From Inia geoffrensis (taxonomy: Eukaryota; Chordata; Mammalia; Artiodactyla; Iniidae), in contig CM070905.1 of NCBI GenBank assembly GCA_036417435.1, positions 67,411,092 through 67,475,091 of the forward strand: a DNA stretch of 64,000 nt, in the 5' to 3' direction. The notes under the pieces were generated by a model, which saw nothing but the letters and a program-made list of their open reading frames with translations, ran no database searches and was not told the DNA's origin. Shown here in pieces: positions 12,809-24,984 of this stretch. How positions within the stretch are numbered: position 1 is the first letter of the stretch; each line of letters opens with the position of its first letter. The position numbers and the translations under genes are program-made.

Positions 12809-13235
12809 CACTGATATATCATCAAATATAACTCAGAGTATTCTAGGCCTTTCCAGACCAGGTATCCTATAAGAGATCATGCTTCCAAGTGCGTAACAGA
12901 AGAATTCCACTTACTCTAAGATCTCAGTCAGCTATTTTTAGGGTTCCCTGGGGTGTCACATAAAGGTCACTGGGTGTTCCTATACCACCAGGGTGTGAGT
13001 ATCACAGCATGAAGACCGTTGTGCTATATGAGCACCTCCCCTACACACACACACACAAACATACACTACATACTCCCCTACCTTGCTTTACTCTTAGCAG
13101 ACTTCGAACTTTTGCTTAAATAAATATTGGAAGTTCCTTTTATTATGCCTATGTTACTATTACTCACACCTGACTGCATGTAGCATATTGTGGTGATACC
13201 TTTCTTGGATGAATTTACTTAAGAACAAAACTTTT
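12809..13235. other. Unique intergenic DNA
   Basis: No gene or repeat is recognised, apart from a short CA run at about 13030-13047. Confidence 0.5.
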
Positions 13236-13845
13236 AAAGTACTTGCTACTATTGAAGAATAATAGATACACAGCAAAGTACACACATTATTAGTGCTTAT
13301 CTCAGTGCATTTTTACCAAGCAAACACATCTGAAAACACAGAACCTATATCAAGAAATATAATATTACCAGCACCCAAGAAGGCTCCTCATGTCCCCTGC
13401 CAGTCGTCACCACCCCAGAAATGGTAATCAGTATCTTGACTTTTAACACCATTAATTAATTTGCCTATTTTTTTTAACTTTACACAAATAAATTTATATA
13501 ATAGGCACTCTTTTGTCTCTTTTTTCCACTAAACATTACCTCTCTGAGTCCTATTCGATGTAAATATACTATGTATTCCATCACAGACATCTACCACAAT
13601 TTATTCATTCTGCTGCTGATGAACATGTTAATTGTTTTCAGCTTTTGGCTATAGCAAGTAATGCTGTTCTGTTGGTTAAATACCTAGGATCAAAACCAAG
13701 GTAAGAGGGTTGGTGTATGCTTGGCTTTACAAATACTATCAAACAGATTTTAAGTGGCTGCACCAATTTAAACTCCATTTAGCAATGTATGAAGAGTCTT
13801 AATTTCTCCATACCTTCACCAACTACTGTTGGTGTCTTCCTGGCT
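13236..13845 (-). mobile_element. Ancient L1M 3' end
   Basis: Reverse-orientation 3' UTR and end of ORF2 of an old L1M (ME/MC-like): 'agtgcatttttaccaagc', 'catgtcccctgccagtcgtc', 'cacaatttattcattctgct', 'ggctgcaccaatttaaactc'. Highly diverged, with no open frame. Confidence 0.85.
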
Positions 13846-14193
13846 TCTCCTTTTTTAAAATATTTTAATAATTTTTATTGGCATGGACCTCCGCCATCCT
13901 GCTTTCCTGAGATGCCTAGCACAGAGCCAATAGTGTCTTTTTCCTCATTTTGATTAGTTCAAAGAGTGGTTACCCTATGAAACTACATCTCCGATTTAAA
14001 CAAATACACCATTATACCCATGATAATAATGCCATTTATGTCTTTGCATCCCCTATCAGGAAAATTCCCTTATTTTGCACTAATTTTTCCTCTCCCATAC
14101 TGCTTAAGGATTAATCGAAACAATGGCTTATATTTGTGTAGTGACCTACTCCTTTTGACACACATTTGTGTGTATCATCTCACTTTCACAAGT

Positions 14194-14312
14194 GTGTCTT
14201 TTTTTTTAAATTTTCACTGGAGTATAGTTGATTTACAATGTTGTGTTAGTTTCAGGTGTACAGCAAAGTGAATCAGTTATATGTATAGATAGATCCTCTT
14301 TTTTTTTTTTTT
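14194..14312 (-). mobile_element. Short L1 3' UTR fragment
   Basis: A poly-T start (14201-14208) is followed by 'ttgatttacaatgttgtgtt' and 'caggtgtacagcaaagtgaa', the 3' UTR of an L1 in reverse orientation. It is cut after about 100 bp in a T-rich run. Confidence 0.8.
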
Positions 14313-14396
14313 AAGATACCTTTCCCATATAACTGGCTTCTTAATTTTATACATTCTGGTACATTTATATGTGTGTCTAATTGTGGTGGTTTTTTT

Positions 14397-17155
14397 AATT
14401 GAAGTACAGTGGATGCATAATATCAGTTACAGGTGTATACGAACTAGTGATTCACAATTTTTAAAGGTTATATTCTATTTATAGTTATTATAGAATATTG
14501 GCTGTATTCACCATGTTGTACAATATATCCTTGCAGCTTATTTTATACATAATAGTTTGTACCTCTTAGTCCCCTACCCCTATATTGCCCTTCCCCCTTC
14601 CCTCTCCCCACTGGTATCCACTAGTTTGATCTCTGTTATCTGTGAGTCTGCTTCTTTTTTGTTATATTCACTAGTTTGTTGTATTTTTATATTCCACATA
14701 CAAGTGATATCATACAGTATTTGTCTTTCTCTGACTTGTTTCACTTAGCGTAATACCCTCCAAGTCTATCCATGTTGTTACAAATGGCAAAATTTCATTC
14801 TTTTTTTATGACTGCATGGTATTCCAATGTGTGTGTGTGTGTGTGTGTGTACACACACACACACACATCTTCTTTATCCACTTATCTGTTGATGGACACT
14901 TAGGTGGCTTCTGTATCTTGGCAATTATAATTAATGCTACTATGAACATTCAGGAGTATGTACATTCTTGAATTAGTGGGGTTGTTTTGTTTTGTTTTGT
15001 TTTTTCAGATACATACCCTGAAGTGGAATTGATGGGTCATATGGTAGTTCTATTTTTAGTTTTTTGAGAAGACGCCATACTGTTTTCCACAGTGGCTGCA
15101 CAAATTTACATTCCCACTAAGAATATACTAGGGTTCCCTTTTTTTCACATCTTTGCCAACATCCGTTATTTGTGTTCTTTTTGATGATAGCCATTATGAC
15201 AGGGCTGAGGTGAAATCTCATTGTGGTTTTGATCTACATTTCCCTGATGATTAACAATGTTGAACAACGTTTCATGTGCCTGTTGGCCATCTGAATGTCA
15301 TTTTTGGAAAAAATGTCTATCCAGGTCTTCTGCCCATTTTTAAATGGCATTTTTTTGTTTTCTGGATTTTGAGTTGTACGAGCTGTTCATATATTTTGGA
15401 TATTAATCCCTTATCAGTCTTAGCATTTGCAAACATTTTCTCCCATTCAGTTGGTTGTCTTTTCATTTCGTCAGTGGTTTCCTTTGTTGTGCAGAAGTTT
15501 TTAAGTTTAATTAAGTCCTATTTATTTTTGCTTTTATTTCCTTTGCTTTAGGAGACAGATCCAAAAACTCCTGCTAAGAGTGTTCTGCCTATGCTTCTCC
15601 TAGGAGGTTTATGGCTTCCGGTCTTATGTTAAGGTCTTTAGTCCACTTGGAGTTTATTTTTGTGTATGGTATTAGAGAATGTTCTTATTCTTTTACAGGC
15701 AGCTGTCCAGTTTTCCCAGCACTGCTTATTGGAGAGACTAATTTTCTCCATTGTATATCCTTGCCTCCTTTGTCATGTCATAGATGAATTGACCATAAGT
15801 ACCTGGATTTATTTCTGGGCTCCCCATTCTGTTCATTTGATCTATGTGTCTGTTTGTGTTCCAATATCATACTGTTTTGATGACTACTGCTTTGTAGTAT
15901 GGTATGAAGTCAAGGAGCATGATTCTTCCAGCTCTACTCCTTCTCCAGATTCTTTTGGCTATTTGAGGTCTTTTGTGTTTCCACACATGTTTTAAGATTA
16001 TTTGTTCTAGTTCTGTGAAAAATGCCATTGGTATTCTGATAGGGATTGAATTGAATCTGTAGATTGCCTTGGGTATTACGGTCAATTAATTCTTCCAGTC
16101 CAAGAACATGGTGTATCTTCCTATCTGCTTGTACTGTCTTCAGTTTCTTTCACCAGTGTCTTACAGTTTTCTGAGTACAGGTCTTTTACCTCCTTAGCTA
16201 GATTTTTTTTCCTATGTGTTTTATTCTTTTTGATGCTATGGTAAATGGGATTGGTTCCTTAATTTCTCTCTGTGATATTTTTTTAGTGTATAGAAATGCA
16301 ACAGATTTCTGCATGTTAATTTTGTGTCCTGCAACTTTATCAAATTCGTTGATGAGCTCAAATAGTTTCCTGGTGGCATCTTTAGGATTTCCTATGTATA
16401 GTATCATGTCATCTGCAAACAATGACAGTTACCAGTAATAAAATTGAATCGGTAGTTTAAAAACTCCCAACAAACAAAAGTCCAGGACCAGATGCCTTCA
16501 CAAGTGAATTCTACCAAACATTTAGAGAAGATTTAACACCTATCCTTCTTAAGCTATTCCCAGAAATTGCAGAGGGAGGAACACTTCTGAATTCATTCTA
16601 TGAGGCCAGCGTCACCCTGATAGCAAAACCAGGCAAAGATATCCCAATAAAAGAAAATTACAGAAAATCAATATCACTGATGAACATAGATGCGAAACTC
16701 CTCAACAAAATATTAGCAAAGTGAATCCAACAATACATTAATTAAAAGGATCACACCCTATGGGGATTTATCCCAGGGATGCAAGGATTTTTCAATATCT
16801 GCAAATCCGTCAGTGTGATACACCACATTAACAACTGAAGAATAAAAATCATACGATTATCTCAGTAGATGCAGAAAAAGCTTTTGACAAATTCAACATA
16901 CATTTATGATTTAAAAAAACTGTCTGGAAGGTGGACATAGGGAGAATATACCTCAACATAATAAAGGCCATACATGACAGACCCATAGCTAACATCATAC
17001 TCAACAGTGAAAAGCTGAAAGCATTTCCTCTAAGATCAGGAATAAGACAGGGATGCCCACTCTTGCCACTTTTATTCAACACAGTATTGGAAGTCCTAGT
17101 CACAGCAATCAGACAAGAAAAAGAAATAAAAGGAATCTAAAGTTGAAAGAAGATG
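14397..17155 (-). mobile_element. L1MA-like element with 5' inversion (twin priming)
   Basis: In minus orientation, 14397-16433 runs from the 3' UTR back to the ORF2 'FADDMILYI' catalytic motif (frame at 16198-16422). From 16434 to about 17155 the upstream reverse transcriptase region continues but in plus orientation ('[20 protein letters not shown]', then 'RQEKEIKGI'). In element order the inverted piece ends where the direct piece begins, as expected for twin priming. The direct repeat 'taattgtggtggttttt' at 14378-14394 and 17156-17172 marks the target site. Stops and frameshifts are frequent, so this is an old, dead copy. Confidence 0.92.
14828..14866. repeat. (TG)n(AC)n palindromic microsatellite
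   Basis: A TG run is followed directly by an AC run, forming a near-perfect inverted repeat of about 39 bp. It lies inside the L1 above, where an AT-rich variant is usual. Confidence 0.9.
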
Positions 17156-17585
17156 TAATTGTGGTGGTTTTTTTTTTTTTTTTTTTTTCATGGAGCACTA
17201 CGTTTTATTTATTTCAGACAATGGAATACAACACATCAAGGAAAATGTTTGTATGTCCTACAAAAATCAAGAACCTGAAACTACACACTAATGCTGAAAA
17301 CACGTGTTCTAAATATAATGCCTATATAAGCTACTCAAACAGGGGGAAAAGGCCGTAAACAAAGGTTATCCTTGATATTTATTATTCATACCCCCAAATG
17401 AGATCTTTTCTTACAACATAGCTATTACTATGAATTTAGAAAAATATAATATGTAAACCAACCTTGAAAATTTATAAAATTTCCTTAGAAAGCACTGCAG
17501 TTAATTCTAGAAGCAGCAGTTCTGCCTATTGAATCAACAGTAGAGAAATTTTAAAAAAACCAAAAACCTATTATTTTTCAGATAA
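17156..17585 (-). mobile_element. Unidentified retrocopied transcript 3' end (processed)
   Basis: After a T-run at 17167-17189, the minus strand reads as the end of a polyadenylated RNA. A polyadenylation signal (AATAAA on the minus strand, within plus 'cgttttatttatttcag' at about 17200) lies just upstream of the A-tail. No L1, SINE or other repeat text is seen up to about 17585, where old L1 resumes at 'aattgtgattttaatgtg'. A diverged duplication (aattgtg..tttt on both sides) and a TTTT/AA site on the plus strand fit L1-mediated insertion. The source gene is not recognised; only 3' UTR-like sequence is present. Confidence 0.65.
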
Positions 17586-19135
17586 GTATACTCCAATTGT
17601 GATTTTAATGTGCATTGTCATGATGACAAAGTTGAACACCGTTTCATGTTTATTTGTGATTTGGATATCGCCTTTTATGGAATGCCAGTTCAAGTCCTTT
17701 GGATTTGAACAGGCAAAATCTAATGAATTTTCTCTTTCTTTATTGACTTATAAAAGTTCCTTATATTTTCTATGTATGAGTTGTTAAACTATATGTATAG
17801 CAAATACCCCCTTCACTCTGAAGCATGTCGTTTTGCTCTTTCAGTAGTGTCTTGATAAACAAAAGTTCATATTTTAATTCAGTCCAATTTGTCAGGCTTT
17901 TTCTTTATGGTCCTTGCTATTGGTTTCTGATTTGAAAAGATGTTTCCTTATTCAAAGTTCAGATATCTTATGTTTTCTTCTAAACAGTTTATTGTTTTAC
18001 CTTTTAACTTTACATTTCCATGTAAAATTGATTTTTCTTCATGGTATGAGATAGTAATTAGGAATTCTTCTTTGTCTATGCCTATCTCATTAATATAGCA
18101 GTATTTATTAAACAGACCAGTTTTTCTCTCTTTTCTCAATCAAGAGATGATTTAAGTATGGCTCTACTTCTGTTTCATTGGTTTATCTGTGTAATCTGCT
18201 GTCCTGCATTTTCTTCATCATTATAGCTTCATAATAAATTTTGACAGCTGACATTATATATCCTTCACCTTTTTCTTCTTCATGATTTTATTTATGCTTT
18301 TCATCTCTTTACAATTTTAAATCACCTTGTTAATTTCAAAAAGAAAGCCTTCTAAAATTTTTATCAGCATTGTATTGAAGCTAAGGATTGGGTTACATAT
18401 TGACATCTTTTCAGTACTGAGCTGGCAATCCATGAAAATGGTATATTCTGACATTTATTTGTATAATCTTTAATTTCACTCAGTATGTTTTATAGAGTTC
18501 TTGTGAATCTTCTAAATTTTTGAAGGTTTTAATATTTTTGTTGTTACTTGAATATTTTCTACCTGTTTGTAGCTGGGATATAAATATAAACATGATTTAT
18601 ACTGGTCTTCTAAATTAGCTTTAGTTTTAATAGTTTGTGCATAGGTTCTTTTGTACTTTCTATTTATATAATCACATTCATCTGTGAATAGTGATGATTG
18701 CATTTGTTCCTTCTCGTCTCTTACGCTTTTTCATTGTTTTTCGTTTCTAGTGCTAGCAATGATACCAGTACAGTGCTGAATAAAAGTGGCAAGAAAGGTC
18801 ATCCATTTATTGCTCCCAGCATCAGAGGAAATTTTTTCAAAATTTTACTGGTAAGTGTGGTGTTTTCCATAGGATTTTGTAGCTACCTTTTCAGATTAAA
18901 AGTATTTCCTTCTTTTCTAGTTTGCTGAGAATTTTTATCTTTAATGACAGTTGAAATTTATCAAGTGATTTTCTGTTTATATTGCTGTATGATTTTTCTC
19001 CTTTGTTCTGTAAGTGTAGTGAATTACACTGATTTATTTTCAGATGTTAAACCAGCCTTACATTCCTGAAATAGACTCAATCTGTTGTGATGTATTACCC
19101 TTTTTAAGTATTACTGGATTCGAATAGTTATTTTG

Positions 19136-19639
19136 GCAGAGGGCGTCATGAGAGAAATTGTCAGGCTCTACATTTTTCATAATAGGCTAATTTAACATAA
19201 AATGCATATTTTTAAAACTTTTATTGATTCTGTAAGAAAGCCCTACCAGTCAACTGGTTTGCTTCTGTGATAAAAATCCTGTCTTAAAAGAACACAAAGG
19301 ACTTTTAGCAATCCCAAAGTTACTTTTGCAAGTATAAAAAGATTGTAAAGATGAAAACTCTTACCAGTTTTAAGAACCTACCTCTTCTCACTAAGATCAT
19401 AAGTTATTTTAACTCTTGGACACATCTATTTTCGTTTGCAGTTGGTAAAACTAAGTATATTGAGGCATATACTGAGGCACAATATAAGGTAGAATTCTTG
19501 TTAAGATTCTTTTGCAAGAAATTTGGTATAAAAAAATTTTTAAGCTGAATTATGAACAGGAAGAGCTCCAAAAGCTAAAACCTATAGGAAAGATTGATAC
19601 GTAGTTTTTCACTAGAAATTGTTTTAAATGTTCCTGTGA
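19136..19639. other. Unique AT-rich intergenic DNA
   Basis: No gene or recognisable repeat. A 65-codon frame at 19351-19548 is unremarkable. Confidence 0.45.
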
Positions 19640-20200
19640 TAAAGAACAAAAAAATACCAGAATAAATGTCAAAGACAAATTACACACTGGAATATTTCCA
19701 GTGTATGTGACAGAGAAAAGGAAAATATCACTCCTAAGGGATAAACAGCTTTACAAATACATTCTAAAAATTAATCACATAAGTAGAAAAATGAACAGCT
19801 GACATAAATTCGTTAAGACACAAAATAAGAAATTACATAGCTTATAATGTAGAAAATATATTTTTAACAATCAAAGAAATATAAATGAAGGAAAAGGAAC
19901 ACCATTTTCTGCTATCAGATTGAAAACATTATGTGTCAAACTGTTGACAAGTAGAAAATAGAAATGAACATGTTCACATTCTTCTGATAGAGATATAAAG
20001 TGTAAGAACATTTTTTTGGACCAATTGTGGAAATTTCCCTAGAAACCCCTAAATTTTTATGCATATACCTCTATGCAGTAATTTCAGTTAAAAAAACTGA
20101 TCATAAGAAAAAACCTCATTGAAACTTATAAAAGATGTTACAAAACCATTAACATAACATAGCAAAAGTATAGGTATTAAAGTAAAAAAATACAAATGCT
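19640..20200 (+). mobile_element. Ancient L1M ORF2 3' region
   Basis: Plus-strand text 'ttttctgctatcagattgaa', 'gtggaaatttccctagaaac' and 'cttataaaagatgttacaa' follows the order of the end of ORF2 in very old L1M elements. It is heavily decayed, with no open frame. Confidence 0.6.
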
Positions 20201-20229
20201 GTATTATTGTGTTAAAAAATAAGATGCTA

Positions 20230-20795
20230 TTTTTGTTTCCTATTGCCATGTAACAAATAGCACAAACTCAGCAGCTTACAACAACGTCCATTTATTAGCT
20301 CACAGTTCTGTAGGTCCTAAGTCTGGTATGGCAAGACTAGATTCTCTGCTCAAAGTTATCACAGGGTGGCTATCAAAGTATTTGATGGAGGCTTTGGGGA
20401 AATAACTTCCAAGGCTCATTTTGTAGATAACAGTTCTTTGTGACAGGAGTACTGAGTCCCTTGTTTCCTTGTTGTCTGTCAGCTGAGGGGCAGGGGACAC
20501 TCCTTGCTCCCAGAAGGCACCTCCTCCAACTTCTAGACAACAATGCTGTGTCAACTTATTCTCATGCTTTGAATCTCTGACTTCCCCCACCTCTGATCTC
20601 TATATTCAGATTTTAATCCCAAAGGATTAAGATAAACTCCCTATTTTAACTTCAACTGATTTGGAACCTTAATTACATCTGCAAATTTCCTTCACAGCAG
20701 TAGACAGACTAGTGTTTGATTTAACAGTTGAGAAGTATGTCTACCACTGGCAGAAATCTTGAGGGCTATCCTGGAATTCTGCCTACCACAGATCC
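20230..20795 (-). mobile_element. Old LTR-like interspersed repeat, family not named
   Basis: It opens 'cctattgccatgtaacaaat', then 'cttacaacaacgtccattta' and 'tagctcacagttctgtaggt', and ends 'ttctgcctaccacaga'. This order is typical of a common mammalian repeat that looks like a reverse-oriented MaLR-type LTR. I cannot name the family with certainty. The 96-codon minus frame inside it is chance. Confidence 0.55.
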
Positions 20796-21704
20796 AAAAT
20801 AGAATGTATTATGACCTTACTTATATGTAAATGAAGGAGTATATATAAATTTCCACATATATGCATACCTTTAATAAAGACAGTTTTAACACTGTTAACA
20901 GTATTAAATATATATATACATAATTTACATATTTTAACATACATATAAAATATACCATATTATGTACATATATGATATTTTAAAATGTGGTTTTAATGTT
21001 CACCTTCTAACTACCAGTTTGGGAATTTTAACATAATGGACAGTATTTTTAAGAAGTAAACATACTTTTGCACCCTGTCCAGAAGTTTATATTTCTAGAA
21101 ATGAGAGAATGCTTTGTTAACATATCTACCTATCAAATGGTGTTACCAGTGTTATGTTTCCAAAACAGAGACCACATTGACAGTATCAGAACAAGCTTAC
21201 ATGGAGGCACAAAAATACACTTACAAATTTTGCAGTTTGAGCAGTTAAAATCCCATTTTGATGCATGCTCAATTGAGAATTAAAAGTTCAAATATTGATT
21301 TGCATAGGAAATTAGCAATTAAGTACCCATATAATTAACTTGCACCTGCCAATTGATGCACCAATTAAGTCTGCAGGTACCGTAAAAGAAAATTCTTGAA
21401 AATAAAATTTCTGACAGTTTTTGACAACAATCTGTTGTAGACATTTGAAAGTATACAATTCTACAGAGAAGTGTATGTGGTGGTCATGAGAATGTTACCA
21501 ACTACTGGGAGTGTACGTAAGTGACCAAAAGCCCAGCTGCTGTGGTCTGAAACTCATCAGCAGGTTGGCACAGAGGTCAGGTTTCCCATGGGCAGCTCAC
21601 TGCCAATGACTAAATGCAATAGGGACACAAAGGCAGATCTGTGCTTGGGAGACCCAGGACTTCAACTGATGGCTTTGGCTCAAGGACTACGCAGAGGCAC
21701 CTAC
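20796..21704. other. Unique AT-rich intergenic DNA
   Basis: No gene is recognised. An AT-rich patch lies at about 20880-20990. The small plus frame at 21068-21283 has no known motif. Confidence 0.45.
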
Positions 21705-22172
21705 ACTTGGCAGAACTGTGTCCCCCCTAAAAAAAAAAGATGTTGAAGTCCTAACCTCCAGCACCTGTGACTATGACCTTCTTTAGAAACAGGGTCTTTG
21801 CAGATGTAGTCAGTTTAAAATGAGGTCATACCAGATAAGAGTAAGCCCTAAATGTAGTGACTGGTGTCCTTATAAGGAGAGAGATGTTCAGACACACACA
21901 CAGGAAAATGGCCATGTGACAGAAATTACAGACAGATTAGAGTGATGCAGTTACAAACCAAAGAATGCCAAGGACTGCCAGCAACCCCCAGAAGCTAGGA
22001 AGAGGCAAGGAAGGATTCCCCCCTGCAGCCTTCAGAGAGACCAGGACCCTGCTGACACCTTCATTTGGAACTTCAAGCCTACAGAACTGTAGAGAATAAA
22101 TTTCTGTTTAATTGGGTGTTCACACCCAGTTTGTGGTAATTTGTTATAGCTAACCTAGGAAACTAGTACACC
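21705..22172 (+). mobile_element. MLT1-type LTR (ERVL-MaLR), solo
   Basis: The order matches an MLT1 LTR in plus orientation: 'aactgtgtccccc' near the start, 'ttaaaatgaggtcatacc', 'gactggtgtccttataagga', 'cttcaagcctacagaactgt', an AATAAA-like signal at about 22097, then 'cccagtttgtggtaatttg' and the end 'ggaaactagtaca'. No internal coding region adjoins it, so it is a solo LTR, several tens of millions of years old by its divergence. Confidence 0.88.
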
Positions 22173-22905
22173 CTTTAACCTTCCTTTCTTCTCTATGTGA
22201 CTCAGAATCAAATTTATATAGCAGTTTGACAACACTCCCAGCCTTAATCAGCCCCTGCCCCACTTTCTCTTACACAGGTATTTCCCCTTACACCACCCTT
22301 ATGTGTTTAATCTGACGGCATCCGTTTCTCAGAGATCCTAGACAAACACAGTCAGTGCACTACACAGAAAATGAAGCAAACAGTATTCAAATTGGTATTA
22401 AATAACATTTAATAACATGAATGTAGAGCTACCTAATCGGATTTTAAAATTTTATTGGCATTTTCCTAATTCATATGAGGTTAGGGACATCTACCTAAGC
22501 TGGTGAGCCAGGAGTATGTGTATTAGTTGTACATTAGAAGTGAGGAGCTTAAATCATGGTGGGGACTACCTGGAATGAGGAGTGGAGACACACCTACTAA
22601 TAGAAGACACTGCAGAAACAGATAAAGAAAGAGAAATATCCTGAATTCTTCCTCTCTTTCCATCCTCAATCTTCTGTCAGTGCCTGCAGTTGGCCCATCT
22701 ACCCAGAGCCTGATATAAAGGAGCAACTTACATAGTTTGCAAGAATGGATCTGGTACTGAAAGGAAATAATCAGCAACTAGACCCTTTACCCATTTTTGT
22801 ATGGAGTTACTGGTCTCTTTTTTCCTAACAATTTGCATGAAACTCGTACACGTTTTGCCAATGTTATGTTACAAAGTTGCAAATGTCCTAGTCTCCATGA
22901 TTGTC
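22173..22905. other. Unique intergenic DNA
   Basis: No gene or repeat is recognised. The small minus frames at 22523-22777 and 22787-22969 carry no known motif; the second runs into L1 sequence. Confidence 0.45.
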
Positions 22906-24221
22906 TTTTTTTTTTTAGTTTTATTGAGATAGAATTGATGTCTAGCACTGTATAAGTTGTACAGCACAATGACTTGACTTACACATATGATGAAATAATT
23001 ATCACAGTAAAATTAGTTAACATCCATTACCTTATAAACTTAAAAAAAGAAAAATGGGATTTTTTTTTTTTTTTTTGCTTGTGATGAGAACTTTTAGGTT
23101 CTTCTCTCTTAGCAACTTTCAAATATACCATACAACAGTGTTACCTGTCGTCATCACAGTCATCATGTTATACTTTATATCCCCGGTAATTATATATCTT
23201 ATTATTGGTTGTTTGTGCCTTTTGACCACCTTCATCCAGTTTCTCCAACCTCTACCTCTCGTAACCACAAATCCGATGGCTTCTTAGGAGTTTGGGTTGT
23301 TTATTTTAGATTTCATATATAAGTGAGGTCATACAGTACTTGTGTTTCTCGAACTTACTTAACTTAGCATCCTGCCCTCAAGGACAATTCATGTTATTAC
23401 AAATGGCAGCATTTCCTTCTTTTTATGGCTGAATAATATTTCATTGTATTATATTATTTCATTATATATGATATATATGTACACATATACACATATATAT
23501 ATAAATCATGCAATTAATAACAATGAACACAGGGATACATATGTCTCTTCCACATAGTGTTTTTATTTCTTTTGGATATATATTCAGAAGTGGAACTGCT
23601 GGATCATAAAATAGTTCTATTTTCAATTTTTTGAGAAACCTCCATACTGTTTTCCACAGTGGCTTTACTATTTCACAATCCCACCAACAGTGCACAAAGG
23701 ACCTCTTTTATCCACAACCTCTCCAGATTTTATGTCTTATCTTTTTGATGATAGCCACTCTAACAGGCATACGGTGATATCTTGTTTTGATTTGCATCTC
23801 CCTAATGATTAGTGAGGTTGAGTACCTTTTAATGTAACTGTTGGCCATCTGTATATCTTCTTTGGAAAAATGTCTATTCAGGTCCTTTGCCAAATTTCTT
23901 ACTGGATTGTTTGGTTTTTTTTTTTTTGCTATTGAATTGTATGAGTTCTTTATATGTTTCAGATATCAGTCCCTTATCAGATACATGATTTGCAAATAGT
24001 TTTACCATTCCATAGGTCATCTTTTCACTTTGATCATTTCTTTTGTTGTGCAGAAGACTTTTCAGTTTGATGGTAGTCCCACTTGTTAATTTTGTATTTT
24101 GTTGCTTGTGCTTTAGATGCCATATCCAAAAAAATCATTGCCAAGGCCCATGTCAAAGAGCTTTTTCCCCCATGTTTTCTTCTAGATCTTTTATGATTTC
24201 ACGTCTTACATATAAGTCTTT

Positions 24222-24727
24222 TTTTTATCAGAATTTTCTTTTTAATCTGTTACGATTGCCTATAAGGTTTTGAATGAAAAAAATGTTTCAGCATTAAACT
24301 AGATAAATAAACAAACAAATAATGAGTTTGAAAATTACAACTATAAAGCAGAATGAGATTAACAAGACCATGGTGGAGTTCTCTATTAAGGAGGAGTTAC
24401 CCTTTTAGTGTTCATGGGACTTGAGGATACAAAAGTCAGGCCAGAACATGCCCCTCATTTTCCAAGATGGGAAAGAGTACTGTAGATCAATGTCCAAATA
24501 ACTTACTCTACAGATTAACAGACAAGATATACTGACTTGGTAAACACATTTGGCTAGGGGGCTAATCTCTGCTATGCTCTGCTCTATTGCTTTTGAATCA
24601 TATGCTTACCGAGAATTAACTGCACTTTTCCCAGGACCTATTACATCACTGCAATTGTCATCATAATTATGTAAGTTAAATATTGCATAAACAAATGCAT
24701 ATATAGTGTCTTTTCCATTAATGCTTT
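24222..24727 (-). mobile_element. Unidentified ~500 bp retrocopy with 15 bp target duplication
   Basis: The sequence between two copies of 'ttacatataagtctt' (24206-24220 and 24728-24742) is not L1 or SINE, yet has every mark of L1-mediated insertion: a T-run at its left end, a site reading TTT/AA on the plus strand, and a perfect duplication. On the minus strand an ATTAAA signal (plus 'tttttaatctg' at about 24239-24249) lies shortly before the A-tail. The insert has no long open frame; the 63-codon minus frame at 24606-24797 crosses into L1. It looks like a processed copy of a polyadenylated RNA, or the untranslated end of one. The source is not recognised. Confidence 0.75.
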
Positions 24728-24984
24728 TTACATATAAGTCTTTAATCCATTTTGAGTTAGCTTTTGTGAGTGGTCTAAGATAGGGGTCTAGCTTCATTCT
24801 TTTACATGTGAATATCCAATTTTCCCACCACCATTTATTAAAGAGCCTATCTTATCTCCATTGACTTATCTTGGCTCCCTTGTCAAATATTAGTTGACCA
24901 TATATGCATGCATTTATTTCTGAGCTCTGGGTTCTATTCCATTAGTTTCTGTGTCTATTTTTATGCCAGTATCCGACTGGGTTT

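Larger units (their letters stand above)
14313..19135 (-). mobile_element. Ancient L1M ORF2, split by two later insertions
   Basis: The right part, 17586-19135, is diverged reverse-orientation ORF2 text: 'catgatgacaaagttgaaca', 'aaagtggcaagaaaggtcat', 'ttaaaccagccttacattcc'. The left part, 14313-14396 ('acattctggtaca', 'taattgtggtgg'), fits the ORF2 text expected just downstream of it. Between them lie a retrocopy (17156-17585) and a younger L1 (14397-17155). The frame is destroyed throughout. The assignment of the short left part is an inference. Confidence 0.75.
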
